A stretch of 5,988 nucleotides of DNA from Robiginitomaculum sp. (GTDB lineage: Bacteria; Pseudomonadota; Alphaproteobacteria; Caulobacterales; Maricaulaceae), in assembly GCA_016765255.1 (NCBI GenBank), contig JAESQI010000381.1, positions 1 to 5,988 of the forward strand. Reading direction: 5' to 3'. Of the stretch, positions 1-5,988 are shown piece after piece. The notes beneath the pieces were generated by a model that was not told the origin of the DNA, did not search any database, and saw only the letters and a list, made by a program, of their open reading frames with translations. Both the position numbers and the translations under genes were made by a program. Each line of letters starts with the position of its first letter. Position 1 is the first letter of the stretch.

Positions 1-536
1 CGCTCGTTGCCCGGAATGGTGCGCGACGAAAAAATGACCATATCGCCTTCATTCAGCGTCACATCTCGATGCTGATCTGCTGCAATACGCGCTAACGCGG
101 CACGCGCCTCGCCCTGAGAGCCCGTACACAAGATCAACGTTTTATCGCGCGGCAGACTTCCGCAATGTTCTTCGGATATAAACGGTGGAATATCACGCAG
201 ATATCCGCACTCCTTAGCTGCCGCCACAACACGGTGCATAGACCGCCCTGCAGCAATCACATGTCGGTCTGCCGCTTTTGCAGCCATGGCGATAGAATGA
301 ATGCGGGCAACGTTTGAGGCAAACCCGGTAATCGCTACACGTTTTTTGGCAGATTTCACGATTTTCGCTAAAGAGCGCGCCACTTCGCCTTCCGTGGGAG
401 ATTGGCCATCGCGCAACACATTGGTTGAATCACAGATAAGCGCCATCACGCCTTCATCGCCCAACTCTTTGAGACGCTGCGTATCAACGCCTTCGCCCAC
501 CACCGGTTCATCATCCAGTTTCCAGTCGCCTGAATG
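1..536 (-). CDS. rnj: Ribonuclease J, internal fragment (truncated at the window edge and at a junction)
   Basis: Read on the minus strand this is one open frame of about 178 codons. RNase J is a metallo-beta-lactamase/beta-CASP enzyme with 5'-exo- and endonuclease activity that processes and decays RNA in the cytoplasm. Motifs seen in order: HSGDWK (519-536, the third metal-ligand region), CDSTN (420-434, with the metal-ligand Asp), FASNVARI in the beta-CASP part, CTGSQGE (108-128) and FSSRTIPGNE (3-32). The N-terminal third, with the HxHxDH metal site, is missing. The family match stops at the His of HSGDWK; upstream the frame reads unrelated residues and meets a stop at 597-599 with no start. 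The C-terminal part runs off the left edge. Wording of the motifs fits alphaproteobacterial homologues (inference from memory of the family). Identity as RNase J is secure; whether it belongs beside the phage genes is doubtful. Confidence 0.9.
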
Positions 537-542
537 GGAGCT
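531..542. other. Junction between RNase J fragment and phage sequence
   Basis: RNase J homology on the minus strand ends at the His codon 534-536. The plus-strand phage protein becomes recognisable just after it. Neither gene has its N-terminal part, and they point away from each other, so two 5'-truncated genes are joined head to head. No inverted repeats, target duplication or transposon end is visible here. The exact base may differ by a few nucleotides, because microhomology cannot be judged without the parental sequences. Confidence 0.8.
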
Positions 543-861
543 CGATACGGGCTTCCTTGGTTCGTTTACCGACCTCGACGAAATGGACGGCGCAAACTAC
601 GCCCGAAAAACTTTTGCAAGTCAAACGCTAACCAAGGACGCCCCTAATAATCGATCGGAGTTTGACGCCGACGACATCACCTATACCGCGCTTGGTGCTG
701 GCACTAGACAAGTTGCCGGAGCATTGATTTATCTCCACGTCACTAACGACGCTGATTCCCCGGCGATTGCCTACATCGACGACGGCGGCTTTCCGATCAT
801 CGCAAACGGTGGCGACGTAACCATCCAATGGAACGGCGAAGGAATTCTCCATTTCGGATAG
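537..861 (+). CDS. Phage structural protein of small beta type, C-terminal part only
   Basis: About 107 codons in frame with the stop at 859-861. The residues resemble a small protein often encoded among phage head-tail and tail genes: a run with NYARKTFAS, then FDADDITYTA, then an Ile/Leu-rich strand with YLHVTNDADSPAIAYID, then a GGF...NGGDVTIQWN...GIL ending. This pattern fits a compact beta-rich virion component, but I cannot assign a precise role. The open frame formally continues upstream to an ATG at 301. That part is antisense to RNase J and has no phage character, so the real start has been lost at the junction. The fibre gene begins eight bases after the stop, which suggests a shared transcript. 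Confidence 0.6.
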
Positions 862-869
862 GTTGAAAG

Positions 870-3863
870 ATGGTCGACGTAAAGATACCCGAGCTCGATC
901 CAAAGGTTGGAGTCGTTGCCGAGAATGAACTCTTCGAAGGGACAGATCCGCTCAATATAAGCGAGGACCCTCTCGGTAAATCGCTCAAATATAAACGCTC
1001 TCAGATTGCCAGGAGTGCCGCCGAGGTTGCAGCCATGGCCGCCGTCGTTGCCAACACGGCAAAGGTTACGGCCAACACCGCCAACGTCGACGCCGCGGGA
1101 GCGGTCATGGAGGCGGACACGTCGACCGCGCCGATGGCGTTTGTTATCGACGAGGACAATATGGTTTCGGATTCGCCTACCAAGGTGCCGACCCAACAGT
1201 CCGTCAAGGCCTACACGGATGCAGAGATCGCAGCGGCCATCGTTAGTTCCGTTACCTTCAAGGGAAGCTACGACGCAGCGACAAACACCCCGGACCTAGA
1301 CACCGCGCCAACAGGCGTCCTAACGGGAGATATGTATGCCGTGACGGTGGCCGGAAACTTCTTCACGGTCGGCGTCGAGGTCGGCGACGTTTTAATTGCC
1401 GAGGCCGATAGCGCGACGCTTGAGTCTCAATGGACGATTCTTAATAAAAACCTCGACGCGGCTTCCATAAAGGCCTCCTATGAAAGCAATGCGGACACGA
1501 ACGCATTCACGGATTCGGAACAGTCCGAGGTAGCTGCCAACACCGCAAAGCTAACAGCCAACACCGCCAACGTCGACGCGGCGGGTGCGGTTATGGAGAC
1601 CGATGCCTCGACCGCACCGATGGCGTTCGTTATCGACGAGGACAATATGGCTTCGGATTCGCCTACCAAGGTGCCGACCCAGCAATCCGTAAAGGCTTAC
1701 ACGGACGCAGAGATCGCGGCGGCCATCGTTAGTTCCGTGACCTTCAAGGGAAGCTACGACGCAGCGACAAACACCCCGGACCTAGACACCGCGCCTAGCG
1801 GGGTACTTGCCGGCGATATGTACGCCGTGACGGTGGCCGGAAACTTCTTCACGATTGCCGTCGAGATTGGAGACGTTTTAATTGCCGAGATTGATAGCGC
1901 AACGCTTGAAGCCGATTGGACGGTTGTAAACAAAAACCTCGACGCCGCCTCCATAAAGACGTCCTACGAAAGCAACGCGGACACGAACGCATTCACGGAT
2001 TCGGAACAGTCCGCGGTAGCGGCCAACACCGCAGCAGCGTCAAAAGTCAAGGTAAGTAGCAACGACACCACTCCGGGAGACTTAGAGGCAAAGATCGTCG
2101 GGGGCGACGGGATAATTCGAAGCACCCTAAACGAGGGCGGGAATGAATCACTGCAATTGCAGCTTGGGCCACACTTTATTGCCCTTGCTTCGACCGGACT
2201 TTACTCCGGATGCTTATTAAGTATTGGAGGGCCGACAGGAACCTTCAGCATGGCCGTCGGCAAGAGCCTTTTTGTTGACTCGACAACCGACTTCGACGAT
2301 ATCGAGGTTATAGGTGTAACCATCCCAAGCGTTACGAATGTCGCCATTACTAACATCCTTACGCAACCCGTAACCTATATCCTGAGCGACTCGGTCGGTG
2401 CGATTACGCAGCAATCAAACGTGCCAACCCCGGCAGAGCGGAGGGACAAAACTTTCCATGGCGTTATTGTTCACTCCGATAATGTAAACGTAAACGCGGT
2501 TAACAACTTGCCAAGCGTTGCATTGGATGTATCCGCACAGGTCCAGGACATCATGGCGGCATTGGGTACTGTAAATCTGAAAGGCAATAAGATTACAGCG
2601 AATGGATCTAATCTAAGCCTGGATAAATCAGTAGGCGAGATTTTCAAGGCGGGCGTTAACTTTCACGTTGATAAGAAAAACCCACACACGAAAACGATTC
2701 CCGTCGACGTGGCCTTTACTTTCAGATACCGGAACCAAGATAGCTCCGAAGGTTCGGACATAACTTTGATCGACCCGGGCAGCTACGACAATGCCGGCAC
2801 GACTACTTCTATTGGTGGATCAAACAACCAAGCAACCCTCCAAAGAATCTATATGTTTCCCTCTGGGTTTATCAGGGTTCAATATGGGCAAGAGATTTTC
2901 TCAAACCTCGCCGATGCAATCGACGCCGCCGGCAAGGAAGCGTTTGTAGTTGAAGAGAACATCGACGAAAACGGACTTTTATTGGCAACTCTCGCGATCA
3001 AAAAGGGAGCGTCGGATATCAGCGACCTTTCGGACGCGCAGCTTTTCTTAGCTTCACGTTTTGGAGATTTGGGGAGTGTTGGTTCAGCCGCCGTAGGTAC
3101 GTTGCAGGATGGATACGACAATTCAATAGAGCCTGAGATCGTCACCAATTCCACGCTTGGCGCGTTGACCATTAAGCGCGGTAGTGCGGCGGACTCCGAT
3201 AATGTTGTCGAGATCCAGAATGGCGCGGGGACTGTAGTTGCTGCGTTGACGGCCGAAGGGAATCTCATTTTGTCCGGACTCGTCGATGGTCGCGACGTCG
3301 CGGCCGACGGAACATTTTTGGACAACTTGGACGCCCTGGATATCGACGAAACAGCCAATAGGCTCTGGTTATCAAATACTCAAGATCTTAAATTGTCTCT
3401 CTTGTCTGGGACAAACAGCGGCGACGAACCAGCCGCAAGCACGACCGTCGCTGGAATTTCTGAATATGCCACGCCCGCCGAAGCCGAAGCCGGTACGGCT
3501 GCCGACAGATCCTTAACTCCATTAAGCATCGCAACTCTTCTCAAGCTCCAATCAAGGGTATTCGGAGTTTTGGAAACAAACGGAACGGGTGCGCCATCTT
3601 TGGAGTCCAACAGCCTTGGGTTAGCATCGGTATCGAGGACCTCTCTAGGGAAATACAAATTCACTTACTCGGGCGGATTGGGATTGTCCGCTGACGCTTA
3701 TTCTTCGTTCTTAGGGTTTGGGATTTCCGACGGCGGCTCAGTCTTTATTGCAAAGATTTTAACAAGAGCCGCAGGAGAACTAACTTTTGAGGTCCGCGAC
3801 GCCGGAACGGGCAGCCTTTCGGATGGTGGCCTTTGGGTCTTAGATATCAAAGTCAACGATTAA
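870..3863 (+). CDS. Large modular phage tail fibre / appendage protein
   Basis: 997 residues, ATG start eight bases after the upstream stop, with only a weak purine stretch (ggttgaaag) as ribosome site. Modules in order: a short N-terminal segment (1-58), perhaps for virion attachment; two 162-residue repeats (59-220, 221-382) and a third partial start at 383. Each repeat holds an Asn/Ala-rich stretch, the DEDNM.SDSPTKVPTQQSVKAYTDAEI motif, a KGSYDAATNTP...GDMYAVTVAG domain and NADTNAFTDSEQS. Next come VSSNDTTPGDLEAKI (395-409), a long central beta region with IYMFPSGFIRVQYGQ (around 660), TLQDGYDNS...GALTIKRGSAADSDN (from 744), RDVAADG (808) and AGISEYATPAEAEAGT (861). The last ~100 residues form a beta-rich tip. 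Such modules are common in trimeric tail fibres that touch the host surface; the C-terminal tip probably binds the receptor (inference). No enzymatic domain or chaperone cleavage motif was recognised. Confidence 0.85.
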   Translation: MVDVKIPELDPKVGVVAENELFEGTDPLNISEDPLGKSLKYKRSQIARSAAEVAAMAAVVANTAKVTANTANVDAAGAVMEADTSTAPMAFVIDEDNMVSDSPTKVPTQQSVKAYTDAEIAAAIVSSVTFKGSYDAATNTPDLDTAPTGVLTGDMYAVTVAGNFFTVGVEVGDVLIAEADSATLESQWTILNKNLDAASIKASYESNADTNAFTDSEQSEVAANTAKLTANTANVDAAGAVMETDASTAPMAFVIDEDNMASDSPTKVPTQQSVKAYTDAEIAAAIVSSVTFKGSYDAATNTPDLDTAPSGVLAGDMYAVTVAGNFFTIAVEIGDVLIAEIDSATLEADWTVVNKNLDAASIKTSYESNADTNAFTDSEQSAVAANTAAASKVKVSSNDTTPGDLEAKIVGGDGIIRSTLNEGGNESLQLQLGPHFIALASTGLYSGCLLSIGGPTGTFSMAVGKSLFVDSTTDFDDIEVIGVTIPSVTNVAITNILTQPVTYILSDSVGAITQQSNVPTPAERRDKTFHGVIVHSDNVNVNAVNNLPSVALDVSAQVQDIMAALGTVNLKGNKITANGSNLSLDKSVGEIFKAGVNFHVDKKNPHTKTIPVDVAFTFRYRNQDSSEGSDITLIDPGSYDNAGTTTSIGGSNNQATLQRIYMFPSGFIRVQYGQEIFSNLADAIDAAGKEAFVVEENIDENGLLLATLAIKKGASDISDLSDAQLFLASRFGDLGSVGSAAVGTLQDGYDNSIEPEIVTNSTLGALTIKRGSAADSDNVVEIQNGAGTVVAALTAEGNLILSGLVDGRDVAADGTFLDNLDALDIDETANRLWLSNTQDLKLSLLSGTNSGDEPAASTTVAGISEYATPAEAEAGTAADRSLTPLSIATLLKLQSRVFGVLETNGTGAPSLESNSLGLASVSRTSLGKYKFTYSGGLGLSADAYSSFLGFGISDGGSVFIAKILTRAAGELTFEVRDAGTGSLSDGGLWVLDIKVND
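1044..1529 (+). repeat. Tandem repeat copy 1 (486 bp) inside the fibre gene
   Basis: Codes residues 59-220 of the fibre, starting VVANTAKVTANTAN. It lines up with copy 2 at a constant offset of 486 bases without a gap, so the reading frame is kept. Bases 1233-1309 match 1719-1795 in copy 2 with a single difference, while neighbouring parts differ at many synonymous and some coding sites. Confidence 0.95.
1530..2015 (+). repeat. Tandem repeat copy 2 (486 bp) inside the fibre gene
   Basis: Codes residues 221-382, starting VAANTAKLTANTAN. It directly abuts copy 1. A third start of the unit (VAANTA) follows at 2016 and then breaks off into different sequence. This suggests unequal recombination in which one unit was gained and the end of another was replaced. 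Confidence 0.95.
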
Positions 3864-3884
3864 AGTTCGGGTTAAGCAAATCGC

Positions 3885-4154
3885 ATGGCACGAATTAGAA
3901 TAACGAGCTCAGGCGCAACCCGGACGACCTCGGCCGCGGACCGGAGAATCCTTTCGGAGGAAGCGATAGTTTTGTTGCTTACTCCGTCTCCCGTTGGTGT
4001 TACATTTTCGATAGTGGTTCCCCTTTCGGTAGGGGAAGTTTTCCCCGTAAAAGTAGGATTAAGGATTGTGGACTCGTTCGCCGTTAGCCTAAAACTTTCC
4101 GAGGTTGTCGGCGTTGACCTCAGATTAACGGACGTCGTAAGGTTGGAAATTTAA
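3885..4154 (+). CDS. Small hypothetical phage protein with decapeptide repeats
   Basis: 89 residues, starting 21 bases after the fibre stop and ending one base before the next start, so it probably shares their transcript. No strong Shine-Dalgarno is visible. The N-terminal 28 residues are basic and Ser/Thr-rich. The rest is strongly Val/Leu-rich with alternating hydrophobic and polar residues. Residues 59-88 form three 10-residue repeats with the pattern L-[RK]-[IL]-x-[DE]-x-[VF]-x-[VL]-[SDE]. Residues 47-56 (LSVGEVFPVK) are a looser fourth copy, followed by two extra residues. The alternation fits beta strands and not a membrane span. There is no cysteine. I do not recognise a family. Position suggests a minor virion or fibre-associated protein, but that is inference. 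Confidence 0.6.
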   Translation: MARIRITSSGATRTTSAADRRILSEEAIVLLLTPSPVGVTFSIVVPLSVGEVFPVKVGLRIVDSFAVSLKLSEVVGVDLRLTDVVRLEI

Positions 4155-4155
4155 A

Positions 4156-4551
4156 ATGCACGATACACCAAAACCGATTCAAGGCTCAATTGGAGTTACT
4201 TTCATTGTCGCATTCAAAAATCCAGATGGCACAGTTCGGGATATCAGCGCAGCCGATAGCCTGGAGATTCACATAAAGCCACCGGAGGGATCTCTTGTAA
4301 TCCTTCCAGCACAGCTATACACAGATGGAACCGATGGCCTCGCAAGCCACCTCGACCAAGCCGGCGTGTTGGGGGAGTTCGGTTGCTTCCAGATCTGGGG
4401 CCTCGAGCGGCGGGGGATTGCAGTAATCCCAACCGAGGTAGGGACATTCGATGTCGAATCGGCTCCACCGCTACCCCTTGAAACGAACCTCTCTCCCGCC
4501 TCTGTGGTGACCGTGACGACCGTCGTCGCGCCGATTATCAGTTTGGCTTGA
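4156..4551 (+). CDS. Phage baseplate/tail Ig-like protein, BppU N-terminal-like
   Basis: 131 residues; the ATG lies one base after the preceding stop, so translation is probably coupled. Residues 1-90 follow a pattern known from small beta-sandwich proteins of tailed phages related to the N-terminal domain of lactococcal baseplate upper protein (BppU_N/DUF2479-like). These features are: an early GS-GVTFIVAFKNPDGTVRDIS strand pair, a SLEIHIKPPEG strand, a TDGTDG turn, then a LDQAGVLGEFGCFQIWGLE segment, where the usual family wording is close to LD.AGTW.IQ. The last ~40 residues are Pro/Thr/Val-rich and unlike the family core, perhaps a linker or an anchoring tail. It probably sits at the tail tip or baseplate with the fibre. 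Family assignment rests on remembered patterns and is moderate. Confidence 0.6.
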   Translation: MHDTPKPIQGSIGVTFIVAFKNPDGTVRDISAADSLEIHIKPPEGSLVILPAQLYTDGTDGLASHLDQAGVLGEFGCFQIWGLERRGIAVIPTEVGTFDVESAPPLPLETNLSPASVVTVTTVVAPIISLA

Positions 4552-4582
4552 GATTACGTCGGTCTTCTTGGTAGGCTCCAGC

Positions 4583-5092
4583 ATGTCCAAAGACGATCCC
4601 ACCATCGAAGAGTTAACCAAAGACCTCGAATCCTTTACGGAAGAGGCAATCACACTCCGCACCAAAGCCGACGAGGCTAAGTCCGTCGTCACGATGGAAA
4701 AGGATAAGGAGAAGGTCCCGGAGCTCCAGGAGGCAGCCACCGCCGCCGATGTCGAGGCGACCGAGGCCGAAGAAGACGTCGCCCAAATCAAGCTAAAGAT
4801 TGAAGAGGTCACGGCCGCCGCAGACCATGGCGGCGCACCCGGTCAAGTCGCGCAGCCACCGAGCACCGACACTCCGGTCGAGGGTATGCCTTGCACCTAT
4901 CGAATGCTAATGAACGGTCCTCGCATCGTGTTTGTGCCGGCCGTCGTTAAGCGGGTCCTCACAAAGCCAAAGGGAGCCAAGGCACGGGGCCGCGTCGACC
5001 TCGAGCTCTTGCAAGCCGGCAAGAAGCCCCAGACCTTGAAGTTTATCGCACGGGGTAATGAGGCCGACACCTGGAGCCCAATCGCGGAATAG
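4583..5092 (+). CDS. Hypothetical phage protein: N-terminal coiled coil plus small C-terminal domain
   Basis: 169 residues from the ATG at 4583. I prefer this to the in-frame TTG at 4568 because ggtagg lies at a fair distance before the ATG. Residues about 5-80 are rich in Glu, Lys and Ala with heptad-like spacing and almost no Gly or Pro, as in a coiled coil. Residues 82-101 form a Gly/Pro/Thr linker. Residues 102-169 make a compact basic domain with TYRMLMNG, VPAVVKRV, VDLELL and a final NEADTWSPIAE. Small phage proteins with a VPA-V-x-R-V ... V-[ND]-L ... TW-x-P pattern are common in structural clusters, so this may be that domain fused to an oligomerisation stalk (inference). No signal peptide or membrane span is seen. 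A structural or scaffold-type role is possible but unproven. Confidence 0.65.
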   Translation: MSKDDPTIEELTKDLESFTEEAITLRTKADEAKSVVTMEKDKEKVPELQEAATAADVEATEAEEDVAQIKLKIEEVTAAADHGGAPGQVAQPPSTDTPVEGMPCTYRMLMNGPRIVFVPAVVKRVLTKPKGAKARGRVDLELLQAGKKPQTLKFIARGNEADTWSPIAE

Positions 5093-5192
5093 CGCGATCC
5101 ATGGGGAAAGGAGGATCCTTGCGGTTCTCTTTTGGACTACCGTCGTCGCCGGGTTTGCAGCCACGGCGTCGGCGGTTTCCTTATTGCGGTAG
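5058..5192 (+). CDS. Possible small single-span membrane protein (44 residues)
   Basis: An ATG at 5058 opens a frame that overlaps the last 35 bases of the coiled-coil gene and stops at 5190-5192, ten bases before the next ATG. The first ~20 residues are polar and end in Glu-Arg-Arg. A clean hydrophobic stretch follows (ILAVLFWTTVVAGFAATASA and a few more residues), then a terminal Arg. This layout fits one transmembrane helix, as in small holin-like, spanin-like or other phage membrane peptides, but no family is recognised. The start is weakly supported: cggggt lies just before it. A much stronger Shine-Dalgarno (5107-5114) lies inside this frame and has no standard in-frame start after it. 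The frame may therefore be a chance product of GC-rich sequence. Confidence 0.35.
   Translation: MRPTPGAQSRNSAIHGERRILAVLFWTTVVAGFAATASAVSLLR
5107..5114 (+). promoter_or_regulatory. Strong Shine-Dalgarno sequence without an obvious gene
   Basis: AAAGGAGG is the best ribosome-binding sequence in the window. The nearest standard start after it is TTG at 5119, four bases on. That TTG would open a 28-codon Arg-rich frame stopping at 5203-5205, which overlaps the ATG of the gpZ-like gene as ATGA. It could load ribosomes that then reinitiate at 5202, help the overlapping membrane frame, or be coincidental. Confidence 0.4.
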
Positions 5193-5201
5193 GATGAAAC
5201 C

Positions 5202-5867
5202 ATGACCATTGAGGCTAAGATCACGACGAACGCTGAGGACGTGGCCAAGGCTTTTAAGGATCTACAACGACGGCAGCTACCCTTTGCCACCGCTCGAGGG
5301 TTAACCATCCTGGCCAACGATGCCAAGAAGGCCGAGGCCGCCCGAATGCCCCAGGTCTTTAAGATCAGGTCTAAGCGAGTGCCAAAGGGCATACGCACCA
5401 AGGCGGCAAAGAAGAGCGATTGGCCACATAATCAAAAGTCCGTGGTTGGCACCCTGGACGATTTCATGGTGCAGCATGAGACCGGCAAGACTAAGCGACC
5501 GATCAAGTCCCGCAACCTAGCGATACCAGGGCGCAAGGCCAACGTCCGCACCAAGACAGGGAAGGTAAAGAAGTCCAAGAAGCCGCGCACCCTGCTAGGC
5601 CCGACCAAGGTAAAGAAGAAGCCATTCGTGGTCACGTTCAAGAGCGGCAAGAAAGCCATCGTCCGTCGACAAAAGAAGAAGCGTCTTCCCCTGCTCACGC
5701 TCTACATCTTTGAGAATAAGGCACGGATCACCGCTCGATGGAGGTTCCGTAGTTCCGTGAAATCTCTTGTCCAAATGCGATATGAGGCTACGATGAAGAG
5801 GACGCTTACCGACGCGGTTCGAACCGCCAAACGTAAAGCCAATCTGAAAGCGACAGCCAAGGGGTAA
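5202..5867 (+). CDS. Phage minor tail protein, lambda gpZ / HK97 gp10-like (tail completion)
   Basis: 221 residues, extremely rich in Lys and Arg. The N-terminal 55 residues follow the familiar opening of prophage minor tail protein Z: a short beta start, FKDLQRRQLPFATARGL, then LANDAKKAEAARMPQVFKIRS. Further on come a basic middle section with NLAIPG around residue 105, PFVVTFKSGKKAIVRR, a KKRLPLLTLYIFENKA strand, and an alpha-helical end with MKRTLTDAVRTAK. In lambda and HK97-type phages such proteins act at the head-tail joint or tail top to complete the tail; that role is inferred here. Start is ATG 5202, with tagga at 5190-5194 as a modest ribosome site and a stronger one farther upstream. 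The basic Lys-rich middle (about 115-155) is longer than I expect for the family. Gene order is odd, as it follows the fibre and does not precede the tail genes. Confidence 0.65.
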   Translation: MTIEAKITTNAEDVAKAFKDLQRRQLPFATARGLTILANDAKKAEAARMPQVFKIRSKRVPKGIRTKAAKKSDWPHNQKSVVGTLDDFMVQHETGKTKRPIKSRNLAIPGRKANVRTKTGKVKKSKKPRTLLGPTKVKKKPFVVTFKSGKKAIVRRQKKKRLPLLTLYIFENKARITARWRFRSSVKSLVQMRYEATMKRTLTDAVRTAKRKANLKATAKG

Positions 5868-5937
5868 CGCCGAGGCCCAAGTCGACCACGCTCCCCCTCT
5901 CGAGGGCCTCTGGACGACCTGAGAGCCTCCCCCATTG

Positions 5938-5968
5938 AAAAAGCCGCGGGTCCTTCCCGGCCCCTTTT
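5938..5968 (+). terminator. Possible intrinsic terminator after the structural cluster
   Basis: A run of A, then gccgcggg, a tcctt loop, cccggcccc and TTTT. The inner stem pairs GGG with CCC plus flanking G-C pairs, with a bulge and a mismatch, and the outer A run pairs with the T run. This is terminator-like but imperfect, and the T tract is only four bases. A separate 7-bp inverted repeat (gaggccc 5872-5878, gggcctc 5904-5910) lies nearer the stop codon but has no T tract. Confidence 0.35.
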
Positions 5969-5988
5969 GTAGACGGGTGACGTGAAAC

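Noticed and set aside
1..600. Prophage integration site within RNase J
   Set aside because: No att-like core repeat, integrase or second half of RNase J is in the window. It cannot be supported here, though it is not excluded.
301..861. A single 186-codon plus-strand gene starting at the ATG at 301
   Set aside because: Its first ~79 codons are exactly antisense to conserved RNase J motifs and are Ser/Pro-rich without phage character. Only the part after about 537 looks like real protein.
771..1196. Minus-strand frames opposite the start of the fibre gene
   Set aside because: They are rich in Arg, Gly and Val with no domain pattern and lie opposite a well-supported phage coding frame, so they are codon-bias shadows.
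1044..2015. CRISPR array or non-coding satellite repeat
   Set aside because: The unit is 486 bases, in frame, directly adjacent without spacers and codes for known fibre-type motifs.
2879..3358. Ser/Ala-rich 159-codon minus-strand frame
   Set aside because: It is a mirror of the fibre codons (Asp/Glu/Ala/Gly-rich) with no recognisable motif.
4568..4582. TTG at 4568 as the start of the coiled-coil gene
   Set aside because: It adds only five residues, and no good ribosome site precedes it. The ATG at 4583 has a purine-rich site at better spacing.
5101..5205. Arg-rich 34-codon frame from the ATG at 5101 (28 codons from TTG 5119) as a normal protein gene
   Set aside because: The composition (Pro/Arg-rich, RRRR) looks like GC-rich noise and the ATG at 5101 has no ribosome site before it. 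It is kept only as a possible leader in the Shine-Dalgarno finding.
4907..5401. 164-codon minus-strand frame across the gap before the gpZ-like gene
   Set aside because: It runs through two supported plus-strand genes and shows no domain or credible start signal.

Overview
The window is a join of two unrelated pieces. Bases 1 to about 536 hold, on the minus strand, an internal piece of a bacterial ribonuclease J gene. The protein reads like the alphaproteobacterial form (HSGDWK, CDST, TGSQGE and SSRTIPGNE motifs). From about base 537 to the end, every convincing gene is on the plus strand and looks like the structural module of a tailed phage. No integrase, transposase, tRNA or visible att repeat lies at the boundary. 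Both genes that meet there are broken at the same point and both lack their N-terminal part. The join is therefore either a chimera of assembly or amplification, or a real illegitimate recombination or prophage edge. The sequence alone cannot decide between these.

The phage part runs as a compact plus-strand cluster. It begins with the C-terminal ~107 residues of a small virion-type beta protein (537-861). Eight bases later comes a 997-residue tail fibre or appendage protein (870-3863) built from modules common in phage fibres, including two adjacent 162-residue repeats. A short protein of decapeptide repeats (3885-4154) follows, then a 131-residue baseplate-type Ig-like protein (4156-4551). 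Next is a coiled-coil protein with a small C-terminal domain (4583-5092). A possible 44-residue single-span membrane peptide overlaps its end (5058-5192). Last is a very basic protein resembling the lambda gpZ / HK97 gp10-like minor tail (tail completion) family (5202-5867). A terminator-like hairpin may close the cluster near 5938-5968.

Taken together the phage genes look like tail tip, fibre and neck components made from one transcript, with intergenic gaps from 1 to about 110 bases. No replication, packaging, lysogeny, CRISPR or defence genes are visible. The phage host cannot be fixed; the RNase J fragment suggests an alphaproteobacterium only if the join is real. The main points for a second look are the join, the mosaic 486-bp tandem repeat in the fibre gene, the decapeptide repeats in the 89-residue protein, and the small overlapping membrane ORF with a strong Shine-Dalgarno sequence beside it.
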